Program-made: the position numbers and the translations under genes | In this document: piece by piece, positions 18,635 through 26,955 of the stretch | How positions within the stretch are numbered: the first letter of the stretch is position 1 | How the letters are laid out: every line of letters starts with the position of its first letter | Notes under the pieces: generated by a model | Databases searched by the model: none | Told to the model about the DNA's origin: nothing | What the model saw: the letters and a program-made list of their open reading frames with translations, nothing else | DNA from: JTS-RE37 sp963756115 | GTDB lineage: Bacteria; Bacteroidota; Bacteroidia; Flavobacteriales; Flavobacteriaceae | Assembly: GCA_963756115.1 (NCBI GenBank) | Contig: CAVWMN010000003.1 | Span: 558,001-622,000 of the forward strand | Reading direction: 5' to 3' | DNA: 64,000 nucleotides

Positions 18635-19727
18635 TGTAACGAAACAAACCGCTTTCGGTATCTTATTCCTTCTATGTAGTTTCTTAAAAGCCCAGGACAG
18701 CATACCTGCTGTCAATGCTGATTCCACCAAAATAGATACCATTGTAATCCGGGCCACCCATTACAAAATAAAAAGCATCCCCAGATCCGCTAACCTCACC
18801 AACCCCGTAATTTCTTTTAATAAGACGAAACCTCTAAACAAACCCTTTAATCGATTTAAGGTGCCCTCTTTCTGGGAACGCGAAAACCTGATTGGCCTGA
18901 GCCTCAGTGAGGTCGCTTTTGTAAATTGGAATGCCGGGGGTGATAACTCTGTCTCTGCACTTGGAAAGGCAAGGATAGTACGCAACTATAAGTTCCGGTA
19001 CATCCAGTGGATGAATGAAATGGAACTGAATTTCGGATGGAACGCACAGGAAGGCAGGAAATGGCGCAAAACAGACGATGCTATCAGGCTGAGTTCCACG
19101 TACGGCTATCGCCGGGATACCCTCAGCAATTGGTATTATTCCGTAAAGGGTAACTTTAACACCCAGTTTGCCGATGGTTTTAAATACCCGGACAGGACCG
19201 CACCCATTTCCAGGTTTATGGCCCCCGGTTACCTGTTCCTGGGCGCAGGAACATCCTATATCTCGGAAGGAGGGAACCTGAATATCTACCTTTCGCCCCT
19301 AACCCATAAGTCGACCTATGTACTGGACCAGACTCTGGCAGACAAAGGGGCCTTTGGTGTAGGGAAAGCGACCCTGGACGAAGATGGCAACGTGGTCACA
19401 GAAGGTGAAAATGTTTTTGTGGAACTCGGCTTTTTACTAAGCAACAGCTGGGAGACAAGTTTGGGCAAAAACGTTTCTATGAATCATAAAATCAGCCTGT
19501 ATACGGATTACCTCAGGGTATTTGGCAACGTGGATGTGGACTGGGAACTCAACTTTAATCTTACAGTCAACGAATATATCAATGCAAGCATAGAAGCACA
19601 TATGCTCTATGATGACGATATTAAATTTGATGAAGTGGTAGCAGCGGATGGGACAGTAATTAAACCGGGAAGGACCCGGATACAATTCCGGCAAGTCCTC
19701 GGTATAGGCATAGCATACAGCTTTTAA
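18621..19727 (+). CDS. DUF3078-family outer-membrane-associated protein
   Basis: Protein of 368 aa with an N-terminal signal peptide (about residues 1-24, ending FLKAQ) and a beta-rich body with alternating aromatic residues and a C-terminal Phe (IAYSF), consistent with an outer-membrane barrel. The DUF3078 core includes ENLIGLSLSEVAFVNWNAGG around residues 88-107. Function is unknown in the family. The start overlaps dxs by 14 bases, so it is co-transcribed with dxs, and its stop overlaps the convergent dgt stop by four bases. The dxs/DUF3078/dgt arrangement suggests a conserved neighbourhood rather than a shared pathway. Confidence 0.88.
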   Translation: MRTNNVTKQTAFGILFLLCSFLKAQDSIPAVNADSTKIDTIVIRATHYKIKSIPRSANLTNPVISFNKTKPLNKPFNRFKVPSFWERENLIGLSLSEVAFVNWNAGGDNSVSALGKARIVRNYKFRYIQWMNEMELNFGWNAQEGRKWRKTDDAIRLSSTYGYRRDTLSNWYYSVKGNFNTQFADGFKYPDRTAPISRFMAPGYLFLGAGTSYISEGGNLNIYLSPLTHKSTYVLDQTLADKGAFGVGKATLDEDGNVVTEGENVFVELGFLLSNSWETSLGKNVSMNHKISLYTDYLRVFGNVDVDWELNFNLTVNEYINASIEAHMLYDDDIKFDEVVAADGTVIKPGRTRIQFRQVLGIGIAYSF

Positions 19728-21073
19728 AGGCTTTTCCCGGTGATTTTGGTGTGGATGTAGACCGCCGCACTATCGGACAGGCTGGCAACATAACAGCATA
19801 CATTCAAAAGCACTTCATAAAACGGCAGGTCCGTGTTCCTGTAATTCCCTGGCAAGGTTGACGTAATCAGCTGGTCATAACTAGTTGGATGACCCTCCTT
19901 TGTATGGATCAGGGCAGCAGTATAAACCTCCAGTATATCGGTCAGTATTCGGAAACCCGCGATCTCCTTTTCAACTACCTCCTGAGAGCGGTAAATCCTT
20001 TGTACGCTCAGATTGATGATATCCTCCACCTGTGCTTTGTATTTGCTTTTGGAGAGCAGCGGCACCATTAAATTACCCTGGAGGATAGCTTCTTCATTCT
20101 GAAGGAATAAAGCGACTGCGTCTGTAAGCAGCGTGTTGATGGCCAGTGCCCTGAGGTATCCCAGGCGGTCCTCCCGCAAGGTGATGGCATGGTATTTTTT
20201 GGTATTGATGGTATCCCTGACCAAATTAATAAGGTATTCCAGGGCATAATCCTCAGGAATGAGGCCCATATTGATTCCATCTTCAAAATCGATTATGGTG
20301 TAACAGATATCATCAGCAGCCTCTACCAGATACGCCAGGGGATGCCGGGCATAGGCAACATCCGGCTCTTCCCGTGTCCGGAGCATTCCCAGCTCATCTG
20401 CAACTTCCCGGAAAAAAGCTTTTTCAGATTGGAATACCCCGTATTTTTTATCTGCAATATGTGGGGTTGGTTTTTTGGGTAGTGATTCCTTTGGATACTT
20501 CATAAAAGCCCCCAGTGTTGCATAGCTGATCCGGAGTCCCCCGGATACACCTTCCCGGGATTGGGTCAATAATTTAAACCCATTGGCATTGCCTTCGAAA
20601 TCTACCAGGTCCTGGTATTCCTTTTCCGTCAGTAACTCCCGGTATTTTGCCCCCGGTCCGGTGCCAAAGAATTCCCCGATGGCCTTTTCCCCACTGTGGC
20701 CAAAAGGCGGGTTACCAATGTCATGTGCAAGGGAGGCAGCCGCCACGATGGCTCCAAAATCATTGAACCGATAACCATGTTGTTTCTTCAGGGCCGGGTG
20801 TTTTTCCAATACCTGCTGCCCTACCATCCTCCCAAGGCTACGGCCAACTACAGAAACTTCCAGGCTGTGCGTGAGCCGGGTATGTACAAAATCTGTTTCA
20901 GACAATGGTATTACCTGTGTCTTGTCCTGCAAGCTCCGGAAGGCCGCTGAGAATATGACCCGGTCATAGTCTACTTCAAAACCCAGGCGGGTCTCGTCCT
21001 GTTCGCTTCGCAACCTTTTATGGCCATCCCCGAATCGGTTTAGTGAAAGTAGTTGTTCCCAGTTCATATTCAT
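19724..21073 (-). CDS. dgt: Deoxyguanosinetriphosphate triphosphohydrolase (dNTPase)
   Basis: HD-superfamily enzyme splitting dGTP (and often other dNTPs) to deoxynucleoside and triphosphate; it helps control dNTP pools. The metal-binding HD residues are visible: the first His in HTRLTHSLEVS (about residue 68) and the His-Asp pair in SLAHDIGNPPFGHSGE (about 115-130). A predicted Arg/Lys-rich start (RSEQDETRLGFEVDYDRVIFS) matches the family. Length 449 aa is normal. Two ATGs, at 21073 and 21067, are equally good starts. Overlaps the convergent DUF3078 gene by four bases. Confidence 0.95.
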   Translation of the reverse strand: MNMNWEQLLSLNRFGDGHKRLRSEQDETRLGFEVDYDRVIFSAAFRSLQDKTQVIPLSETDFVHTRLTHSLEVSVVGRSLGRMVGQQVLEKHPALKKQHGYRFNDFGAIVAAASLAHDIGNPPFGHSGEKAIGEFFGTGPGAKYRELLTEKEYQDLVDFEGNANGFKLLTQSREGVSGGLRISYATLGAFMKYPKESLPKKPTPHIADKKYGVFQSEKAFFREVADELGMLRTREEPDVAYARHPLAYLVEAADDICYTIIDFEDGINMGLIPEDYALEYLINLVRDTINTKKYHAITLREDRLGYLRALAINTLLTDAVALFLQNEEAILQGNLMVPLLSKSKYKAQVEDIINLSVQRIYRSQEVVEKEIAGFRILTDILEVYTAALIHTKEGHPTSYDQLITSTLPGNYRNTDLPFYEVLLNVCCYVASLSDSAAVYIHTKITGKSL

Positions 21074-21160
21074 GGTTTCCCAAATTAGGCCGCAATATAA
21101 AACATTTCACTGCATCACGGTGGCTCCTTCAGCTGCTGCCCTTAACCTTAATTTCATGTG

Positions 21161-21240
21161 TTAACGCAAACCTTACAATATAACCATACAGGTTTAACCT
21201 GAATGTAACGCGGTCTTTACGCGCAACATGGTTATTTGCA
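21161..21240 (+). promoter_or_regulatory. Candidate Pho-box array and promoter for the lipoprotein/TonB operon
   Basis: Half-sites TTAAC (21194), GTAAC (21205) and TTTAC (21216) are spaced exactly 11 bp apart, with further in-phase copies TTAAC (21161) and CTTAC (21172). Sixteen bases after the start of the last half-site is TTATTTGCA (21232-21240). The same half-site spacing and the same 16-base offset to TTNTTTRCA recur upstream of 25797 and 26956. An 11-bp direct-repeat array is the classical geometry of PhoB-type binding; the element with only TTTG conserved fits an activator-dependent -7 box. Assignment to PhoB is inference. Confidence 0.6.
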
Positions 21241-21276
21241 GTGAACTAATCAAGGGGTTCCAAACCCGTGATAACT

Positions 21277-22725
21277 ATGAAGACACTAAATCAAATGATC
21301 ATGAAAAAATTGCTTTTCTCCATGCTGGCTATAGCAGCCTTAGGAATTACGTCCTGCAGCAAAAATGACAACACGCAACCGGATCCGGATGCAACGGCAA
21401 CCTGTTCTGATGGTATCCAGAACCAGGGCGAGACCGGGGTGGATTGCGGCGGTCCCAATTGCCAGGCCTGTGAAGTAGCCCCAACCTGTACCGACGGTAT
21501 TCAGAACGGGGATGAAGAAGGAATAGATTGCGGCGGTTCCTGCACGGACTGTGATACATCCGGCACTGTAGGGGTCACTGAAAATATAACAACTGACACG
21601 AGCTGGACATCCGATAACATCTATGAACTTGAAGGGAGGATTACCGTTACCAACGGAGCAACCCTGACCATTGAACCGGGTACCATTATTAAAGCCTTTG
21701 CCGGTACCGGCGCCAATGCTTCCGTACTGATCATCGCCAGGGGCTCCAAAATTGAGGCGGTGGGCACTGCTGCCCAACCCATAGTCTTCACCTCGGTGGC
21801 CGATAACATCGAATTGGGGCAAACCGCCGGGACCAACCTTACCCAGGATGACCGGGGTCTTTGGGGAGGATTAATCCTTTTGGGTAACGCCCCCGTTTCA
21901 CTGGATGGTGATGCCACTGATGCGCAGATTGAAGGTATCCCTGCAAGTGATACTAATGGATTGTATGGCGGAATAGATCCGGCAGATGATTCCGGAACGG
22001 TTCAATACGTCTCCATCCGCCATGGCGGTGCCCTTATCGGGGAAGGGAATGAAATCAACGGCCTTACCCTCGGGGGTGTAGGTTCGGGCACTACTATTGA
22101 CAATGTGGAAATTGTAGGCAATGTGGATGACGGGATAGAATTTTTTGGCGGAACCGTCAATGCCACCAATCTTTTAGTGTGGGCCCAGGGAGATGACGGT
22201 CTGGATATTGACCAGGCCTATTCGGGCACTATCGATAATGCGGTTGTCGTTCAGGGAAGCATCTCGGATCACGGCCTTGAAATAGACGGCCCTGAAGGAT
22301 CATTGGACGGTGCTTTTATCCTGACCAATGTTACCCTTTTTGGGTTGAGCGCCAATACGGCCGATGGCGAGATCGCTGATTTCCGTTCGGATGCCCAGGG
22401 TACCGTAAGCAATGTCCTGGTAGTTGGTTTTACAGGGATTGCAGACGGACTCCAGTTCTCTGATATAGAACTGGACAATGACGGGGTTGCGGCAAACTAT
22501 ACGAGTGGCCTGCTGAATTTTATGGCCTGGCAGATAGTATTGCCTGAAGGGGTCACGGCTTCTGCTCAAATTTTTGACGACCAATCAGTTATTGGCTCCT
22601 CATTTGAAACAGATGCCGCCACATTCTCATCAGCCGTCGCGGATTTTGCATCCGCTACGGTTGGAGCTGATGTTACGGCCTTTGCCTGGACCTACGCCAA
22701 CACCAAAGCCGGACTTGGTTTTTAA
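21277..22725 (+). CDS. Beta-helix-like lipoprotein with Cys-rich repeats, partner of the TonB receptor
   Basis: Secreted lipoprotein of 482 aa; lipobox GITSC with Cys27. Residues 43-65 and 71-92 form two copies of a Cys-rich motif, CxDGIQNxxExGxDCGGxxCxxC, common as a linker in flavobacterial surface proteins. The rest, from about residue 110, is Gly/Asp/Thr/Val-rich with regularly repeating short strands (IEPGTIIKAF, GLWGGLILLGNAPV, VDDGIEFFGGTVNATN, DHGLEIDGPEG), typical of a right-handed parallel beta-helix. Substrate unknown. The ATG at 21277 is used; the GTG at 21268 and the ATG at 21301 (MKKLLFS) are alternatives. A hairpin separates it from the TonB receptor, and a Pho-like promoter precedes it, so a role in acquiring a phosphorus source is suggested. 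Confidence 0.8.
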   Translation: MKTLNQMIMKKLLFSMLAIAALGITSCSKNDNTQPDPDATATCSDGIQNQGETGVDCGGPNCQACEVAPTCTDGIQNGDEEGIDCGGSCTDCDTSGTVGVTENITTDTSWTSDNIYELEGRITVTNGATLTIEPGTIIKAFAGTGANASVLIIARGSKIEAVGTAAQPIVFTSVADNIELGQTAGTNLTQDDRGLWGGLILLGNAPVSLDGDATDAQIEGIPASDTNGLYGGIDPADDSGTVQYVSIRHGGALIGEGNEINGLTLGGVGSGTTIDNVEIVGNVDDGIEFFGGTVNATNLLVWAQGDDGLDIDQAYSGTIDNAVVVQGSISDHGLEIDGPEGSLDGAFILTNVTLFGLSANTADGEIADFRSDAQGTVSNVLVVGFTGIADGLQFSDIELDNDGVAANYTSGLLNFMAWQIVLPEGVTASAQIFDDQSVIGSSFETDAATFSSAVADFASATVGADVTAFAWTYANTKAGLGF

Positions 22726-22750
22726 CGAAATATTCAATTAAAATGTAACC

Positions 22751-22781
22751 AATTGCCCGCCATCAAAAATGGCGGGCAATT
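22751..22781 (+). terminator. Perfect 13-bp hairpin between lipoprotein and TonB receptor genes (attenuator-like)
   Basis: AATTGCCCGCCAT (22751-22763) and ATGGCGGGCAATT (22769-22781) are perfect inverted repeats around CAAAA. No T-run follows, so it is probably a partial terminator or mRNA-stabilising stem that lowers expression of the distal TonB gene relative to the lipoprotein. Confidence 0.7.
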
Positions 22782-22798
22782 ACTGTATAGTATAGCAC

Positions 22799-25645
22799 AT
22801 GAACAAATCACAAATAGGCAAGAGTTTTATGATGGTACTTTCCCTGCTATGGATGCAGCTGACACTGGCTCAGCAAGGGATTATATCAGGCACTGTGAAT
22901 GATGGGGAAGTCAATGATATCCTGCCGTTTGCCAATATACTGGTAAAGGGAACAACTGTGGGGACAACCTCTGATTTTGACGGAAAGTACACCCTGGAAG
23001 TCGATCCCGGTTCCTATACCGTTGTATTTTCGTTCCTGGGATACGAAACCAAAGAGATCACCGAAGTACAAGTTAAGCCCGGAGTTGAGATTCCGGTGGA
23101 TGTAACCTTAAATCCGGCCTCAAATCAATTGGATGAAGTTGTTATCACTACCACCGTATCCAAAAACACAGAGGCCGCTGTGCTCAACCTCCAAAAAAGG
23201 TCTGTGGCCCTGCTCGATGGCCTTTCGATCCAAAGCATCAAACGCGCAGGTGCCAATGACATTGCCAGTGCGGTTAAAAGTGTACCCGGCGTTTCCGTAC
23301 AGGGGGGCAAATTTGTATATGTCCGCGGATTGGGTGACCGGTATACCAAGTCCATCTTAAATGGTATGGATGTCCCCGGGCTTGATCCTGACCGGAATAC
23401 ATTGCAACTGGATATCTTTCCCACCAACATCCTGGACAACATTATCGTTGTAAAATCATCAACAGCGGATCTCCCTGCAGATTTTACCGGTGGTGTCGTC
23501 GATATTGTTACGAAAGACCTGCCATCCCAGGCGGAATATAGTATCTCCCTGGGTGCAGGCTATAATTCAAGCATGCATTTTAAAAGCAATTTCCTCTCCT
23601 ACCCGGGCAGTGATACCGATTTCCTGGGGTATGACAACGGATTGCGGGATATCCCTATAGCACAACAAACAGAAATTCCGATCCCGGCCCAGGATGGTGT
23701 CACTGCAAGGATACTTACCCGTCGTTTTGACCGGAACCTGGCAGCGGAACAGGATCAGAGCAGGATGGACTTTAACCTGGGGTTGACCGCCGGCAACCAG
23801 TATAACCTTAATGAATCGGGCACAAGACGGCTCGGTTACCTGGCATCCGTCTCGTACCGCAATACCACGGAATTTTACGAGGATTATATAGACGGCCAGG
23901 TTTTCAGGAAAGAAGACAAGGATAAATCGCAGTTTGAACTGAACGATGACCGTACCCAGGTCGGAGACCTCGGAGTGAACAGTGTATTGTTAAACGGCCT
24001 GGCCGGGATATCACTGAAGACGGAACGTTCCAAATACAAACTGAACGTCCTCCATATCCAAAATGGGGAATCGGGTGCCTCTTTCCTGGAACAGGCTAAT
24101 TTTGGTGTGAATTCCAATGAAAATGAGCGGGATGTCCTGGCATATACCCAGCGTTCTATCACGAATGGGTTGCTCAACGGGGTTCATACCAACAGCGATG
24201 CTTCCTGGCTACTGGAATGGAAGTTTTCCCCTACCCTTTCCAGGATCTATGACAAGGACCTGAGGGTCACTCCCTTCCGGCTTAACCAAAATGGCACCAA
24301 AACTATTTCCCCCAGTGAATCGGGAGACCCCACGCGTATCTGGCGTGAACTCCAGGAGGTTAACCTGGCCGGTAAGCTGGATATAACCCGGAAGCACAAC
24401 CTGTTTAACAGAGATGCAAAGTTCAGATTTGGTGGCGCTTACACATTTAAAAACAGGGATTTTGTAGTGGACCAGTTTGCCTTCCCGGTGCAGTCAAGGA
24501 CCGGTAATTTCAGCCTTCGTTTCAATGGGGATGCCAACCAGGTGCTGGCTTTGGAAAATATCTATGCCCTGGATACCCAGGAAGGTACCTATGTTCGAAG
24601 GGATTCCAATATTTCCGATTCTTTTGAATCTGAAATTACCGTAGCCGCCGGGTATCTTTCCGAGGAATTCAGGCTTTCAGACAGGTTCAATTCCATACTG
24701 GGACTAAGAATGGAAAAATTTGACCTCATCTATTCCGGGGAATCCCAGACCAGGGGCGTCCTGGAACAGGAAAAGATCCTGAACAAGACCGATTTTTTCC
24801 CTTCAGCCAACCTGATCTATGACCTGGACGAAGCAGGCAGCCGAAAAGTGCGGGTTTCCTATTCCAGGACGACAGCCAGGCCCTCTTTTAAGGAAGCATC
24901 CATCGCCGAGATTTTTGACCCCGTATCCAGTACTTTTTTTATAGGCAACCTGGATATCCAACCCACCTATATCAATAACTTCGATCTCAGATTCGAAAGT
25001 TATGGGGAAGGCAACACATTTTTTGCGGTCAGCGGGTTCTATAAGTCATTCAATGATCCGATTGAGCTTACTTTTATCCGTGAAGCCCGCGGGCAGTTTA
25101 CACCATTAAACCTCGGAAATGCAAAGGTCTTTGGAGGCGAACTGGAGGTGCGGCGAAACCTTGGCTTTATCAAGGGATTGGAAAATTTTAACGTCAATAC
25201 CAACATATCTCTCATTGAATCTCGTCAAAGGTTTAGTGCCGATGAGCAGGATGCCCGGAGAGACAACCTCCGTACGGGTGAGACCCTTGGAACATATCGG
25301 AAATTACAGGGGCAATCCCCTTATCTGGTCAATTTCGGTTTGAACTATGATGGTTCGGAAAGTGGCTGGCAGGCCGGCTTGTTTTACAATGTTCAGGGAG
25401 AGACCCTGGAGATCGTAGGCAATGGTGATATCCCGGATGTGTTTACAGAACCATTCCATAACCTCAGCATGAATTTCAGCAAGGAATTCGGGAAGGACAA
25501 ACAGCAAAAGGTTTCCCTGCGTTTCAGCAATATTCTGGATGATACCGTTGAGAGTGTTTATAAATCCTACCGAGCCGAAAACAAAGTTTTTTCCAGAAGG
25601 ACCCCGGGACAGGCCATTTCCCTTAGCTATGGATTACAGTTTTAA
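22799..25645 (+). CDS. TonB-dependent outer-membrane receptor with carboxypeptidase-like N-terminal domain
   Basis: Outer-membrane active transporter of 948 aa. Order: signal peptide about 1-25 (MQLTLAQ), carboxypeptidase-regulatory-like domain about 28-112 (ISGTVNDGEVNDILPFANIL, DFDGKYTLEV), plug domain about 135-240 (SVPGVSVQGGKFVYVRGLGD, NIIVVKSSTADLPADFTGGV), then a 22-strand barrel ending in SYGLQF. It is not a SusC-type protein, as it lacks the SusC plug signature and a SusD partner; the upstream beta-helix lipoprotein takes that place. Position inside the phosphate block and the shared promoter type make a phosphate-limitation role likely, but the ligand cannot be read from sequence. 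Confidence 0.93.
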   Translation: MNKSQIGKSFMMVLSLLWMQLTLAQQGIISGTVNDGEVNDILPFANILVKGTTVGTTSDFDGKYTLEVDPGSYTVVFSFLGYETKEITEVQVKPGVEIPVDVTLNPASNQLDEVVITTTVSKNTEAAVLNLQKRSVALLDGLSIQSIKRAGANDIASAVKSVPGVSVQGGKFVYVRGLGDRYTKSILNGMDVPGLDPDRNTLQLDIFPTNILDNIIVVKSSTADLPADFTGGVVDIVTKDLPSQAEYSISLGAGYNSSMHFKSNFLSYPGSDTDFLGYDNGLRDIPIAQQTEIPIPAQDGVTARILTRRFDRNLAAEQDQSRMDFNLGLTAGNQYNLNESGTRRLGYLASVSYRNTTEFYEDYIDGQVFRKEDKDKSQFELNDDRTQVGDLGVNSVLLNGLAGISLKTERSKYKLNVLHIQNGESGASFLEQANFGVNSNENERDVLAYTQRSITNGLLNGVHTNSDASWLLEWKFSPTLSRIYDKDLRVTPFRLNQNGTKTISPSESGDPTRIWRELQEVNLAGKLDITRKHNLFNRDAKFRFGGAYTFKNRDFVVDQFAFPVQSRTGNFSLRFNGDANQVLALENIYALDTQEGTYVRRDSNISDSFESEITVAAGYLSEEFRLSDRFNSILGLRMEKFDLIYSGESQTRGVLEQEKILNKTDFFPSANLIYDLDEAGSRKVRVSYSRTTARPSFKEASIAEIFDPVSSTFFIGNLDIQPTYINNFDLRFESYGEGNTFFAVSGFYKSFNDPIELTFIREARGQFTPLNLGNAKVFGGELEVRRNLGFIKGLENFNVNTNISLIESRQRFSADEQDARRDNLRTGETLGTYRKLQGQSPYLVNFGLNYDGSESGWQAGLFYNVQGETLEIVGNGDIPDVFTEPFHNLSMNFSKEFGKDKQQKVSLRFSNILDDTVESVYKSYRAENKVFSRRTPGQAISLSYGLQF

Positions 25646-25720
25646 GGGATGGAAGAGCGCAAGAAGGAAATGTAGTAGGTGATACGGATTATGAGGTGCG
25701 GTTAAAAGGAAGGTCAAAAC

Positions 25721-25778
25721 ATTATGGAGGTTTAATGCCCGGTTAACCTTCCCTTTACATGGCAGCCTTTTCTTTACA
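25721..25778 (+). promoter_or_regulatory. Candidate Pho-box array and promoter for the 124-aa protein gene
   Basis: In-phase half-sites at 11-bp steps: ATTAT (25721), TTAAT (25732), TTAAC (25743), TTTAC (25754). TTCTTTACA (25770-25778) begins 16 bases after the last half-site, exactly as at 21232 and 26927. The gene starts 18 bases further on. Confidence 0.55.
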
Positions 25779-25796
25779 CAAGAATTTTCTTCAGTT

Positions 25797-26171
25797 ATGA
25801 AACAAGGTTTATGGATAGCGGTGTTTTTAATATGCTTCGGCCTGTATGCACAGGATCAGGGAAGTATTTCCGGACAGATCCTGGATAAGGAAATGAACCT
25901 GGAACCGCTTTATCATGCGGAGGTAGTATTAAATTCTTCAGGAGAACGTGTGAAAACGAATTTCATGGGAAATTTTAGATTTAACCACCTGGATATTGGA
26001 AAAGATACGCTGGAAGTACGCTATCCCGGGTATGCAACCGCCAAAATTCCTGTAAACATAACCACAGGCCATATAAATCCCATTCAATGTGCCCTTGAGG
26101 CAAGGTCTATCGCCTTGGAGGACATGATGAGCCTCTTACCGAAAGCAAGTGCAAGAGGTCTAAAAGAATAG
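25797..26171 (+). CDS. Small exported carboxypeptidase-regulatory-like domain protein
   Basis: Protein of 124 aa with a signal peptide (about residues 1-19, ending GLYAQ) and a single beta-sandwich domain of the carboxypeptidase-regulatory-like type (about 24-100), seen in GSISGQILDKEMNLEPLYHA, TNFMGNFRFNHL and VRYPGYATAKIP. It resembles the N-terminal domain of TonB receptors without the plug or barrel, so it could be a free-standing relative of the upstream receptor domain. It is preceded by its own Pho-like promoter. Function unknown; periplasmic or surface location is inferred from the signal. Confidence 0.8.
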   Translation: MKQGLWIAVFLICFGLYAQDQGSISGQILDKEMNLEPLYHAEVVLNSSGERVKTNFMGNFRFNHLDIGKDTLEVRYPGYATAKIPVNITTGHINPIQCALEARSIALEDMMSLLPKASARGLKE

Positions 26172-26219
26172 ATATTAAATTCTACGTTGGATAAATGCTG
26201 GCTTTCGGACAGGAACTAT

Positions 26220-26579
26220 TCAATTATTCTTGACTACCCCGGAGTTCTTTACAACGCCATCTATAGTGGCTATTAAATTATCCCTGTATTCGACTTCTGT
26301 CTGTCTGTCACCTTCCCAAAACAGCCATTTGCCCGATTTAACGCCGTTGATATAGGTACCAAGGGCAACTTTCTGACCCATTTCATCATAACTGGTCCAT
26401 TGGCCGTGTAGTTTCCGGTCCAGGTTGAAGGTCCCCTTTTGACTGATCACTCCATTGTCGTGGTAAAATGTTGCCTCAATAAGGTTGGTGTCCTCGTTTA
26501 ATACCAACTTCTGCTCCTGCTGGGCATGCGCCGCAAAAACACTTAGTAAAACAACCAGTACCAACCATTTTTTAAGCAT
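26220..26579 (-). CDS. Exported MORN-repeat-variant (YwqK-like) protein
   Basis: Protein of 119 aa with a signal peptide (about residues 1-20, ending AHAQ) and about three repeats of the MORN-variant pattern: ATFYHDNGVISQKGTFN, KLHGQWTSYDEMGQKVALG and GVKSGKWLFWEGDRQTEVEY. Automated annotation often calls such proteins antitoxins or nicotinate mononucleotide adenylyltransferases; neither is supported here. No toxin adjoins, and the true nadD is at 39389. Role unknown, probably periplasmic. It is convergent with the 124-aa gene and divergent from the pst operon, with a 376-bp intergenic region between. Confidence 0.82.
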   Translation of the reverse strand: MLKKWLVLVVLLSVFAAHAQQEQKLVLNEDTNLIEATFYHDNGVISQKGTFNLDRKLHGQWTSYDEMGQKVALGTYINGVKSGKWLFWEGDRQTEVEYRDNLIATIDGVVKNSGVVKNN

Positions 26580-26625
26580 AATCTTTCAATTAGGGATGTA
26601 TATACACTACTAAAGATACCAATAA

Positions 26626-26663
26626 TTTACAATACAGGAACATTTTCATAACGTTAAATTTAC
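26626..26663 (+). promoter_or_regulatory. Possible extra Pho-box-like array upstream of the porin-pst operon
   Basis: TTTAC (26626), GGAAC (26637), ATAAC (26648) and TTTAC (26659) follow the same 11-bp phasing as the promoter-proximal arrays, but no TTNTTTRCA lies 16 bases downstream. The region is A/T-rich, so chance similarity is a real risk. Confidence 0.3.
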
Positions 26664-26849
26664 ATTGGTATTGCTTCCGGTTTCCCTGATTTCCATAGTC
26701 GACTTCATCATTAACATCTTTTAATGATTCCTTAATATTTAGGTTACGCTAAGCTCACTTTTATAGTCCATTTTTGATCCTGTGTTTAAACACAAACAAC
26801 CGGATTTCATATTCTTAGTTTTTGTCAGCTTTATATATGGATTCTAAGG

Positions 26850-26875
26850 ACTGCCTCTGGCCAAGGCAGTTTTTT
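26850..26875 (+). terminator. Orphan intrinsic terminator upstream of the porin-pst operon
   Basis: ACTGCCT (26850-26856) pairs with AGGCAGT (26864-26870) around a 7-base loop, followed by TTTTTT. No plus-strand gene lies between 26171 and this terminator, so it may end a small RNA transcribed from the 376-bp intergenic region or insulate the pst promoter. Confidence 0.75.
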
Positions 26876-26888
26876 AATGAGCGCTATA

Positions 26889-26935
26889 ATAATCTTTAGG
26901 AAACATTAACTTAACATAGGTATTGGTTCTTTGCA
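26889..26935 (+). promoter_or_regulatory. Candidate Pho-box array and promoter of the porin-pst-phoU operon
   Basis: ATAAT (26889), GAAAC (26900) and TTAAC (26911) at 11-bp steps, then TTCTTTGCA (26927-26935), 16 bases after the last half-site. The block TGGTTCTTTGCAGTGA (26924-26939) matches TGGTTATTTGCAGTGA at 21229-21244 in 15 of 16 bases. Confidence 0.62.
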
Positions 26936-26955
26936 GTGACAAAAACTAGTACACG

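Noticed and set aside
26220..26579. Toxin-antitoxin annotation for the MORN-like protein
   Set aside because: It has a signal peptide and no toxin neighbour; the antitoxin label of YwqK-like proteins is a naming artefact.
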